In this document: in pieces, positions 25,131 through 35,985 of the stretch
How positions within the stretch are numbered: the stretch's first letter is position 1
Layout: each line of letters begins with the position of its first letter
Source: Heracleum sosnowskyi
Taxonomy: Eukaryota > Streptophyta > Magnoliopsida > Apiales > Apiaceae
Reading direction: 5' to 3'
Assembly: GCA_030848705.1 (NCBI GenBank)
Contig: JAUIZM010000100.1
Coordinates: 186,001 to 250,000, forward strand
Length of the DNA stretch: 64,000 bases
Position numbers and translations under genes: made by a program
The notes under the pieces: generated by a model
Seen by the model: only the letters and a program-made list of their open reading frames with translations
Databases searched by the model: none
What the model was told of the DNA's origin: nothing

Positions 25131-28100
25131 TGTAATAACCCGAATTTTTGGAAAAATTAAAACTTTTCTTATTATGATTAAGTGCATCAGTGAATAGTAA
25201 ATTTGGTGGATGAATAGTGATTTTGAGGGTTAAGAAAAATTTTCATGCCACCTATGTACGAGACGTAGGGTGGATATTCCGAAGTCATATTAGTGATCTA
25301 CGGAGTAAATAAGTGAATGCAAAGACGATCAGAATTCAGAAATTCCAAATTTTATTTTGGGTGTGATACTCGACCGGGCAGCGAATTATATATTATTATA
25401 TTCAAGAAATGAGATATTAAAATTGAGGATTTGAGGATTTAATATTTTGGAATTTTATTATTTTATTAAAGTCGATTTAAGGATTCGATTGTTGAAGGAA
25501 ATAGCGAATAGTTACTATTCATTGCGAAAATCGCGTAGAGTTTTATTCGCTCTTTTGGGAAATATTTCGAACCGTTTCAAGGGGAACAAGGCGACATTTA
25601 CATGATTAAATATAGACATGGAAGTAACATGTAACAAGATAAATACAAGGAATGCAACAATTGGATCATCCGTGTGAAAGGAAACGAACCAGTAAAGCAA
25701 AGCAGTCAAGCCACTTGCCCACCACTCTTGCATGTGTGACAAGTGTCAAGAGGACAATACACCAAGCCATGACTCACCATTTTTGTCTCTAAAAATCAGC
25801 ATTTCCATTAATTGAACAAGGCAAGAAAAATCAAGAAACTCTCCCCCATTTTCCAGATTTTCGGCTCAGCTTGCACAAGGAGGAGAGAAAAATTCATAAC
25901 TCCAAAACTACTTGTTCTTAAATCACCAAATTTTAACCATAGCTTCTCCACTCCATGGGCAACATTCGTTCAAAATTTCATGGCCAACAAAGGAGTGTAG
26001 CCTAGCCAAATCCTTCCCCCAAGTTGAAGAAACCAAGCTGCCCTGTTCTTGACAGTTTCTGCCCCGATTTTCAAACGGCCATATCTCCTTCATTTCTTAA
26101 TGACATCCTGTGTTCTATAGCTTGTTAGAAAGGTATTGCGATAATATACAACTCGCATTTCACGAGTATTCTCCATAAAAGCAAGGTAAGGACCTCGTTT
26201 TGCAAGTTCTTTCAGCTGGTAAATATTGACTCCGAGATTGCTAACTTGTTTTCTTGATTTCTTTGGATGATCCAAGCTTTCTAAGGTGCATCCAAGGCTA
26301 GAGGAGCCATTATAAAGCTTTGTTATGATTCTTACGATATCAAAGAAGGTAAAGATCGAACCCTTGCTAGTTATATGATGAGTTTTGGTTGAGTTTTGGC
26401 TAAGTAGTTAAAGCATGATGTGTTAGAAGAATATCCTTGAATGTTTGGCTTTGATTTGAGATGATTGTGTTGAGTGGTGGTCAATGGACCTTACCACTGA
26501 CCCTAGAGGTCATAAGTGATGGTTGGTGTGTGATATTGATGATTGGGTTGCCTTGTATGGCTTAGAAGAAGAGTTACAAATTTGGAAATGCTTGATTTAG
26601 AGCCGTCGTAATGCCCAAATTTTATCTACTGCATGATTCCCTGTTTCGTCTCTGTTCGAGTTCGACCCTTGAGTGCTACTGCCCATGATTGTGTAGTTTA
26701 TGTTATAAGCTTCGTAATGATATGTGGTTCGCCTAATTTGGTCAAACGGTTTAAGAGTTATGCTAATTTTAGTAATCGTGGTTCGAGAGGTTCCATCGCA
26801 GAAATGTAACCACTTTGATGCTAAGTCAAAAAACCTTTAAGAGTCGAATTAAAATGTGAAACCTTGTGATATAATGCTAAGGACAGTTAGCAAGCCTTGT
26901 GCGAAAGTTTCGAGTCAAAAAGATCATTTTCCGATTTTATAAAAATAAGGAAGCCGAGGTTGCACAAGTGAAAACCACTGAAAACGAGACTTAGAAACCA
27001 GTGTTGAAAATGGTTAAGTATAACTTGTATTCGAGGATCGATTTCGGACTAAACCTACGACTGAAGTAATTGTCGACTAAACATGGACTTAGTATGAGAC
27101 TATAACGAGCTAGTAATGCCTTGGTTGTGTTTCGCTTACGTGTTTAAACATTGAGTACAAGTGGATTATCCAGGGGATTAATCGTACGTTTTCTTTGACT
27201 TTGTCTAGATTGTCCGACATCATCGCGAACCCCTATCACTTCTCGAGCATCAGGCAAGTTTTCTAAATCTATACTTTGAAGTATTGATTATATATTACTG
27301 TTGTTGCCATGTGTGGAGTTATATAGTTGTGCGATACATGTTATATATTGTATAAAATAGAGTTTGATTTGGATTTATGTATGAGCTTTGAGATAAAGTA
27401 GTTATAAACCGGCATACCTTGTAGCTCTAGAGATAAGAGCATACTTCTTGTTTTCGACTCTAGACCGGGAGTCAGTATTTGAGATATGGAGATAGCCGTG
27501 GAAACCCGGAGGGATTCCAGCGGCAGTGTACTAATTATTTTGAGGACTGCTATTATTAAACATTAATTATATTTCTAGAAAGTATTAATTACCTGGAAAT
27601 GATTTGAGGAATGTTATTTGAATATTACCTCATTCAGAGGTTGTTACTTGGAAATGATTTGGTAATTGGCTTATAAGCTAGATATGGGATATCAGTTATA
27701 AGCCAGGTTTTATAAAGGCCCTAGGTTAAGGGCGTATGATATTTCTTAAGATCAGTAGTGATTATAGTTTGTGTATGATAAAGGTTATTTTTCCGATAAA
27801 GACATCGGGTACTGTTAATTGAGGATTACTGACTTAAGGGTTATTATTTATATTCATTTGAGGATTATTGACTTAAGGGTTATTATTAATATTCATTTAA
27901 GGATTACTTATTTAATGAATATTATTATTATTATTCATTTAAGTATTACTTATTTAATGAATATTATTTTCAAATATTCATTTAAGGATTACTTATTTAA
28001 TGAATATTATTTTCAAATATTCATTTAAGGATTATTTATTTAATGAATATTATTTTCAAATATTCATTTAAGGATTACTTATTTAATGAATATTATTTTC

Positions 28101-30099
28101 AAATATTCATTTAAGGATTACTTATTTAATGAATATTATTTTCAAATATTCATTTAAGGATTATTTATTTAATGAATATTATTTTCAAATATTCATTTAA
28201 GGATTACTTATTTAATGAATATTATTTTCAAATATTCATTTAAGGATTACTTATTTAATGAATATTATTTTCAAATATTCATTTAAGGATTATTTATTTA
28301 ATGAATATTATTTTCAAATATTCATTTAAGGATTACTTAGTTAATGAATATTATTTTTAAATATTCATTTGAGGTTTACTTATTTAATAAATGCGATTAA
28401 TTATTTTCAAATCAAAAAGAGGTTCCCAAAACATTGTTTTCCACTTGAATCTGTCTTTTAAGAAGATTTAAATGCTCGCTCAACTATCAAAAATATGGGA
28501 AGCCTGATTTAAGTGACTACTACTCTTTTTAAACTCTCAATTCAAAAACTGTCAAGGGACAGATATTTTCTTGGAGCAATTTAATTGCTGCCAGTCTAAT
28601 GTTGTGTTACCACCTCAATGATCGAGGGGTAAATTCATGGAACAAGTCGATATCCATTAACAAGCATAGCTTGGGAAATATTGGAGAATCTTCCTTTCCA
28701 ACCTAGATATAACTACTTAGTGGAGTCGTATCAACAAGTATCACACTTGGGGAAAGGAGGACGATCTTTACGTTTCAGAGTCATGGATTTCATCTGAACT
28801 AGGAGCAAAGTGTAAGAGGTCGAGTCGCGCCGATCCATCATTTTATTGCCCCAAATGGGCCGGGAGATCCAGAAAGGCGGTAGACAATGTCAGGCTGTCG
28901 TGATACTTCCATCTACATGTAGAAAACATATAATTTTGTTGTACAAACCTGCTACTGATCATAGTAAGGTTGGTATGACGGGCGCGGAGAAGGCTCCAGT
29001 ATTGGTTCATCATCCAATTTGGATATTACTGCAACATGTATTGGGGTGAAGAACCAATCATGTTGGCAGGGGGTCGAAAAGTGTTTGGAAATGAAGTGAC
29101 AATGAATCCTTGCAACTTCATCTTTTATTGTATGAGTATGACTCTGATAAAACCTGATTAAGGATATATATGCCTAAGTGGATTTTGGGTTACGGAAATA
29201 TTATATGGATTTTCCTCGTAACTTCATATTTTATATCATATGACTCTGTGGATACCTTACATAACAGGGGTTATGGTAAGGGAGTTGTTTATACTGAATC
29301 ATCTTATAACTTCATCTTTTAAGTTATATGTTGGTATTCTGCTTACATAGCAGATAATTTTTGGAAAGGTTATATTGGTTTACTTTGAAACGTCACCTTT
29401 TATATTATACTAGAACTTTGTTCATAGTATGAATACCGAAAGTTTGCAGAATATTATGGAAATGATATTTGAAATACAACAATGGTACTATTTTTGGAAT
29501 ACCTCCCGATAAGGGAATAATTTCAGTATCGAGATATTTTGACAAATTATTGTCTTATACCCGCTTTATTTCTGGGTTGAATTAAAGGCAGAATTATGCC
29601 ATACTTTCATTACCTTGCTGAGCTATCGCTCACTCTTGCTATTATTTTATATACATTATATAGCAGCGAAGCAGGATGCCAATGGGACGGCACATACCTC
29701 GCAAGGCGTTTCCATAAACAGTTTCCAGCAGTGATCCCGAGAGTAGTACGAACCAATCGAATCAGGCTACGGCTTTTGGCATTCAACTTATGTATAGACA
29801 TGAATGGTATTAGAGGATTGTGAGCATCAGAAGGCTAAGTTGGTAATGTAACAATACTTAGAAATTGTATCAGTAACAGATTCAAAAGACATTTGGGTAT
29901 TGTAATAAAAGTTATTTATTCCGCAGTTGTTGTATTGTGTCGTTTCTGAGACTCTAACCTGTGTGTGTGTGTGAGAGAGACATATGTTGTGGGGTCATGA
30001 GCAGGTAAATTATGAATGGTGTGAGTAATACAGGTAAGGCAAGGAGTACATGAATCGTGACTACTCTAAATCCCTGACCCCGGATTTGGGGCTGTTACA
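25131..30099 (+). mobile_element. Solo LTR of a related chromovirus, nested in the 5' LTR
   Basis: It begins TGTAATAACCCGAATTTTTGG and ends GATTTGGGGCTGTTACA, the same termini as the surrounding LTR but in the opposite orientation. It is flanked by a 5-bp duplication AACAT (25126-25130 and 30100-30104). The uninterrupted sequence survives in the other LTR at about 15671, where CACCAACATCAACC is continuous. Its 4969 bp contain no PBS, PPT or pol, so this is one LTR left after recombination between the two LTRs of an inserted element. It differs from the surrounding LTR in many places, including its own 43-bp tandem repeat, and belongs to another subfamily. Confidence 0.95.
27890..28374. repeat. 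43-bp minisatellite in the solo LTR
   Basis: About eleven tandem copies of an AT-rich unit of about 43 bp with the core ATTTAAGGATTACTTATTTA followed by ATGAATATTATTTTCAAA. Some units read GGATTATTTATT instead. It lies in the part of the LTR that corresponds to the AT-rich stretch of the outer LTR. Confidence 0.9.
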
Positions 30100-30104
30100 A
30101 ACAT
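30100..30104. repeat. Target-site duplication (right) of the solo LTR
   Basis: AACAT immediately follows the LTR end and continues as CAACCAACAAC, as in the unoccupied copy of the other LTR. Confidence 0.95.
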
Positions 30105-33100
30105 CAACCAACAACAAGTATTCATCAAGAATTAACCATTCTTACTCCAAATTCCATTAACATGCTTATTACTAAAAGCTTCACTTAAAACCCAATCATA
30201 AATCAAAGGGGGGATGAGTGGTATACCTTCCTTGAATCCTTAAACACACAACCAGAGCTTGTAAGCCTTAAGAGAGTCTTTATCCATGGTTATTATCCTT
30301 AAACTTGCAAAAGAAAATCAAGAACAAGTTATGAATTCTCGGAGTTACTATACACCGGTTCAAAGAACTGGAAAAATGAAGGTCTTACCTTGCTCAAATG
30401 GGAGAAACTCGTGAAATAGAAAATGTAGGTTATCTCAAGACCTTTCCAACAAGCTATAGATCGCCAATTTCCACCAAGAAATGAAGGCGATATGAAGCTT
30501 ACAATCCGGCAGTTGTGTTTTGGCCGGGAATGGAGAAAATAGAAATGTTTTGATAAATTGATATGGTTTTGTGGAATAAATGAAATGCTGATTTTTTTGT
30601 GTTAAAAGGTGATGAGTCACCACATTTGGTGAGTCATAGGGACACATGTCAAGCCATGAGGTATCATGGTGGCAAAGTAGGGACACGTGTCGCGCATGCA
30701 TGCGTTTGGTTGAAGTAGCTTTACTGATTCGTTTTCTTTCACACGGATGATCCAAATGTTGCATTTCTCGAATTAATCTTGTTACATGTTACTTCCATGT
30801 CTATATTTAATCCTGTCATAATTTCAATCCTTAATCCATGATTCGTTCGCTTAATCGCTTAATCTCGTTATAAAGTATCAGCGGTTTCTAGAACCTTCGT
30901 TTCACTGTCCCAGTGGTTTTCGTTCTAAATTCTCAAATCAAATATAATAAAATTCCAAAATATTAAATCCTCAAATCCTCAATTTTAATATCTCATTTCT
31001 TGAATATAATAATATATAATTCGCTGTCCGGTCAAATATTTCACCAAAATAAAATTTGGAATTTCTGAATTCCGATCGTCTTTGCATTCACTTATTTACT
31101 CCGTAGATCACTAATATGACTTCGGAATATCCACACTACGTCTCGTACATAGGTGGCATGAAAAATTTTCTTAACCCTCAAAATCACTATTCATCCACCA
31201 ATATCACTATTCACTGCTGCACTTAATCATAATAAGAAAAGTTTTAAATTTTTCCAAAAATTCGGGTTATTACAAAAAATGTCCGAAACCTCATTTTTTG
31301 AGCTGGTGAAAATGCCAGTGAAACCAATTTTGGGCCAAAAAGTGGGTTTTTTCCCATTTTTGGGGTTCGAACAAACACATTTCCGGAAATGAAATTTCGC
31401 GTTTTTTGGTCCGTACGTCCATTTTGTACCTCTATTTTAGCACGTGACAAAAAAAATCGGAAGAAAAAACACATTTCCGGGGCCAAAAAGTGGGTTTTCT
31501 CCCATTTTCGGGGGTCGAAAAAACCCATTTCCGGAAATGAAATTTCGCGTTTTTTGGTCCGTACGTCCATTTTGTACCTCTATTTTAGCACGTAACAAAA
31601 AAATTCGGAAGAAAAATGTCCGGAACCTCGTTTTTTGAGCGCGTGAAAATGCCAGTGAAACCAGTTTTGGGCCAAAAAGTGGGTTTTTTCCCATTTTCGG
31701 GGGTCGAAAAAACCCATTTCCGGAAATGAAATTTCGCGTTTTTTGGTCCGTACGTCCATTTTGTACCTCAATTTTAGCACGTGACAAAAAAAATCGAAAG
31801 AAAAATGTCCGGAACCTCGTTTTTTGAGCACGTGAAAATACCAGTGAATCCAGTTTTGGGCCAAAAAGTGGGTTTTTTTCCCATTTTCGGGGGTCAAAAA
31901 AACCCATTTCCGGAAATGAAATTTCGCTTTTTTTGGTTCGTACGTCCATTTTGTACCTCTATTTTAGCACGTGACAAAAAAAATCGGAAGAAAAATGTCC
32001 GAAACCTCGTTTTTTGAGCGCGTGAAAATGCCAGTGAAACCAATTTTGGGCCAAAAAGTGGGGTTTTTCCCATTTTTGGGGGTCGAAAAAACACATTTCC
32101 GGAAATGAAATTTCGCGTTTTTTGGTCCGTACGTCCATTTTGTACCTCTATTTTAGCACGTGACAAAAAAAATCGGAAGAAAAAACACATTTCCGGGGCC
32201 AAAAAGTGGGTTTTTTCCCATTTTCGGGGGTCGAAAAAACCCATTTCCGGAAATGAAATTTCGCGTTTTTTGGTCCGTACGTCCATTTTAGCACGTAACA
32301 AAAAAAATCGGAAGAAAAATGTCCGGAACCTCGTTTTTTGAGCGCGTGAAAATGCCAGTGAAACCAGTTTTGGGCCAAAAAGTGGGTTTTTTCCCATTTT
32401 CGGGGGTCGAAAAAACCCATTTCCGGAAATGAAATTTCGCGTTTTTTGGTTCGTACGTCCATTTTGTACCTCAATTTTAGCACGTGACAAAAAAAATCGA
32501 AAGAAAAATGTCCGGAACCTCGTTTTTTGAGCACGTGAAAATGCTAGTGAATCCAGTTTTGGGCCAAAAAGTGGGTTTTTTTCCCATTTTCGGGGGTCAA
32601 AAAAACCAATTTCCGGAAATGAAATTTCGCGTTTTTTGGTTCGTACGTCCATTTTGTACCTCTATTTTAGCACGTGACAAAAAAAATCGGAAGAAAAATG
32701 TCCGAAACCTCGTTTTTTGAGCGCGTGAAAATGCCAGTGAAACCAATTTTGGGCCAAAAAGTGGGTTTTTTCCCATTTTGGGGGTCGAAAAAACACATTT
32801 CCGGAAATGAAATTTCGCGTTTTTTGGTCCGTACGTCCATTTTGTACCTCTATTTTAGCACGTGACAAAAAAAATCGGAAGAAAAAACACATTTCCGGGG
32901 CCAAAAAGTGGGTTTTTTCCCATTTTCGGGGGTCGAAAAAACCCATTTCCGGAAATGAAATTTCGCGTTTTTTGGTCCGTACGTCCATTTTAGCACGTAA
33001 CAAAAAAAATCGGAAGAAAAATGTCCGGAACCTCGTTTTTTGAGCGCGTGAAAATGCCAGTGAAACCGGTTTTGGGCCAAAAAGTGGGTTTTTTCCCATT

Positions 33101-35283
33101 TTCGGGGGTCGAAAAAACCCATTTCCGGAAATGAAATTTCGCGTTTTTTGGTCCGTACGTCCATTTTGTACCTCAATTTTAGCACGTGACAAAAAAAATC
33201 AAAAGAAAAATGTCCGGAACCTCATTTTTTGAGCACGTGAAAATGCCAGTGAATCCAGTTTTGGGCCAAAAAGTGGGTTTTTTTCCCATTTTCGGGGGTC
33301 AAAAAAACCCATTTCCGGAAATGAAATTTCGCGTTTTTTGGTTCGTACGTCCATTTTGTACCTCTATTTTAGCACGTGACAAAAAAAACGGAAGAAAAAT
33401 GTCCGAAACCTCGTTTTTTGAGCTGGTGAAAATGCCAGTGAAACCAATTTTGGGCCAAAAAGTGGGTTTTTTCCCATTTTTGGGGTTCGAACAAACACAT
33501 TTCCGGAAATGAAATTTCGCGTTTTTTGGTCCGTACGTCCATTTTGTACCTCTATTTTAGCACGTGACAAAAAAAATCGGAAGAAAAAACACATTTCCGG
33601 GGCCAAAAAGTGGGTTTTCTCCCATTTTCGGGGGTCGAAAAAACCCATTTCCGGAAATGAAATTTCGCGTTTTTTGGTCCGTACGTCCATTTTGTACCTC
33701 TATTTTAGCACGTAACAAAAAAATTCGGAAGAAAAATGTCCGGAACCTCGTTTTTTGAGCGCGTGAAAATGCCAGTGAAACCAGTTTTGGGCCAAAAAGT
33801 GGGTTTTTTCCCATTTTCGGGGGTCGAAAAAACCCATTTCCGGAAATGAAATTTCGCGTTTTTTGGTCCGTACGTCCATTTTGTACCTCTATTTTAGCAC
33901 GTGACAAAAAAAATCCAAAAGAAAAATGTCCGGAACCTCATTTTTTGAGCACGTGAAAATGCCAGTGAATCCAGTTTTGGGCCAAAAGTGGGTTTTTTTC
34001 CCATTTTCGGGGGTCAAAAAAACCCATTTCCGGAAATGAAATTTCGCGTTTTTTGGTTCGTACGTCCATTTTGTACCTCTATTTTAGCACGTGACAAAAA
34101 AAACGGAAGAAAAATGTCCGAAACCTCGTTTTTTGAGCTGGTGAAAATGCCAGTGAAACCAATTTTGGGCCAAAAAGTGGGTTTTTTCCCATTTTTGGGG
34201 TTCGAACAAACACATTTCCGGAAATGAAATTTCGCGTTTTTTGGTCCGTACGTCCATTTTGTACCTCTATTTTAGCACGTGACAAAAAAAATCGGAAGAA
34301 AAAACACATTTCCGGGGCCAAAAAGTGGGTTTTTTTCCCATTTTCGGGGGTCAAAAAAACCAATTTCCGGAAATGAAATTTCGCGTTTTTTGGTTCGTAC
34401 GTCCATTTTGTACCTCTATTTTAGCACGTGACAAAAAAAATCGGAAGAAAAATGTTCGGAACCTCGTTTTTTGAGCGCGTGAAAATGCCAGTGAAACCAG
34501 TTTTGGGCCAAAAAGTGGGTTTTTTCCCATTTTCGGGGGTCGAAAAAACCCATTTCCGGAAATGAAATTTCGCGTTTTTTGGTCCGTACGTCCATTTTGT
34601 ACCTCAATTTTAGCACGTGACAAAAAAAATCGAAAGAAAAATGTCCGGAACCTCGTTTTTTGAGCACGTGAAAATGCCAGTGAATCCAGTTTTGGGCCAA
34701 AAAGTGGGTTTTTTTCCCATTTTCGGGGGTCAAAAAAACCCATTTCCGGAAATGAAATTTCGCTTTTTTTGGTTCGTACGTCCATTTTGTACCTCTATTT
34801 TAGCACGTGACAAAAAAAATCGGAAGAAAAATGTCCGAAACCTCGTTTTTTGAGCGCGTGAAAATGCCAGTGAAACCAATTTTGGGCCAAAAAGTGGGTT
34901 TTTTCCCATTTTTGGGGGTCGAAAAAACACATTTCCGGAAATGAAATTTCGCGTTTTTTGGTCCGTACGTCCATTTTGTACCTCTATTTTAGCACGTGAC
35001 AAAAAAAATCGGAAGAAAAAACACATTTCCGGGGCCAAAAAGTGGGTTTTTTCCCATTTTCGGGGGTCGAAAAAACCCATTTCCGGAAATGAAATTTCGC
35101 GTTTTTTGGTCCGTACGTCCATTTTAGCACGTAACAAAAAAAATCGGAAGAAAAATGTCCGGAACCTCGTTTTTTGAGCGCGTGAAAATGCCAGTGAAAC
35201 CAGTTTTGGGCCAAAAAGTGGGTTTTTTCCCATTTTCGGGGGTCGAAAAAACCCATTTCCGGAAATGAAATTTCGCGTTTTTT

Positions 35284-35985
35284 GGTCCGTACGTCCATTT
35301 TGTACCTCAATTTTAGCACGTGACAAAAAAAATCGAAAGAAAAATGTCCGGAACCTCGTTTTTTGAGCACGTGAAAATGCTAGTGAATCCAGTTTTGGGC
35401 CAAAAAGTGGGTTTTTTTCCCATTTTCGGGGGTCAAAAAAACCAATTTCCGGAAATGAAATTTCGCGTTTTTTGGTTCGTACGTCCATTTTGTACCTCTA
35501 TTTTAGCACGTGACAAAAAAAATCGGAAGAAAAATGTCCGAAACCTCGTTTTTTGAGCGCGTGAAAATGCCAGTGAAACCAATTTTGGGCCAAAAAGTGG
35601 GTTTTTTCCCATTTTGGGGGTCGAAAAAACAAATTTCCGGAAATGAAATTTCGCGTTTTTTGGTCCGTACGTCCATTTTGTACCTCTATTTTAGCACGTG
35701 ACAAAAAAAATCGGAAGAAAAAACACATTTCCGGGGCCAAAAAGTGGGTTTTTTCCCATTTTCGGGGGTCGAAAAAACCCATTTCCGGAAATGAAATTTC
35801 GCGTTTTTTGGTCCGTACGTCCATTTTAGCACGTAAAAAAAAAAATCGGAAGAAAAATGTCCGGAACCTCGTTTTTTGAGCGCGTGAAAATGCCAGTGAA
35901 ACCAGTTTTGGGCCAAAAAGTGGGTTTTTTCCCATTTTCGGGGGTCGAAAAAACCCATTTCCGGAAATGAAATTTCGCGTTTTTT
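35284..35985. repeat. Representative 702-bp higher-order repeat (A-B-C-D)
   Basis: One clean higher-order unit read base by base: A 35284-35473 (190 bp), B 35474-35661 (188 bp), C 35662-35809 (148 bp) and D 35810-35985 (176 bp). The same order begins again at 35986. Equivalent landmarks recur at 34941, 35643, 36345 and 37047, exactly 702 bp apart. Spacings of 714-716 bp also occur, where D is the full-length form (D') that keeps the GTACCTCTATTTT segment. Members of the same type in different units differ by a few bases, while A, B, C and D differ from each other at fixed diagnostic positions. This is the usual definition of a higher-order repeat. Confidence 0.93.

Larger units (their letters stand above)
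13590..31274 (-). mobile_element. Ty3/gypsy chromovirus, degraded, 3' LTR truncated
   Basis: On the minus strand the order is: 5' LTR (31274 to 21098, beginning TGTAATAACCCG and ending GGGGCTGTTACA), PBS, decayed gag and pol, polypurine tract, then a 3' LTR running from 16853 to the broken left end. Pol remnants include reverse transcriptase, RNase H, integrase C-terminus and a chromodomain-like tail, so I place it among the chromoviruses. The very long LTRs suggest the Tekay/Del lineage, which is inference. Without the nested solo LTR and its extra TSD copy the 5' LTR is 5203 bp. The internal region is about 4.24 kb, too short for intact gag-pol and full of stops and deletions. The right end abuts satellite (AAAAATGTCC). 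The left end lacks the LTR terminus, so no target-site duplication can be paired. Confidence 0.92.
21098..31274 (-). repeat. 5' LTR of the chromovirus, split by a solo LTR
   Basis: The LTR termini are TGTAATAACC (minus strand, from 31274) and GGGGCTGTTACA (ending at 21098). The span includes the nested solo LTR and one extra 5-bp target copy; without them the LTR is 5203 bp. It is very AT-rich, with ATTCATT/AATGAAT-type low-complexity sequence around 22.7-23.5 kb. It contains a 28-bp minisatellite (22874-23097), a CA microsatellite (21222-21239) and the conserved hairpin. No convincing gene is present in it. Confidence 0.92.
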
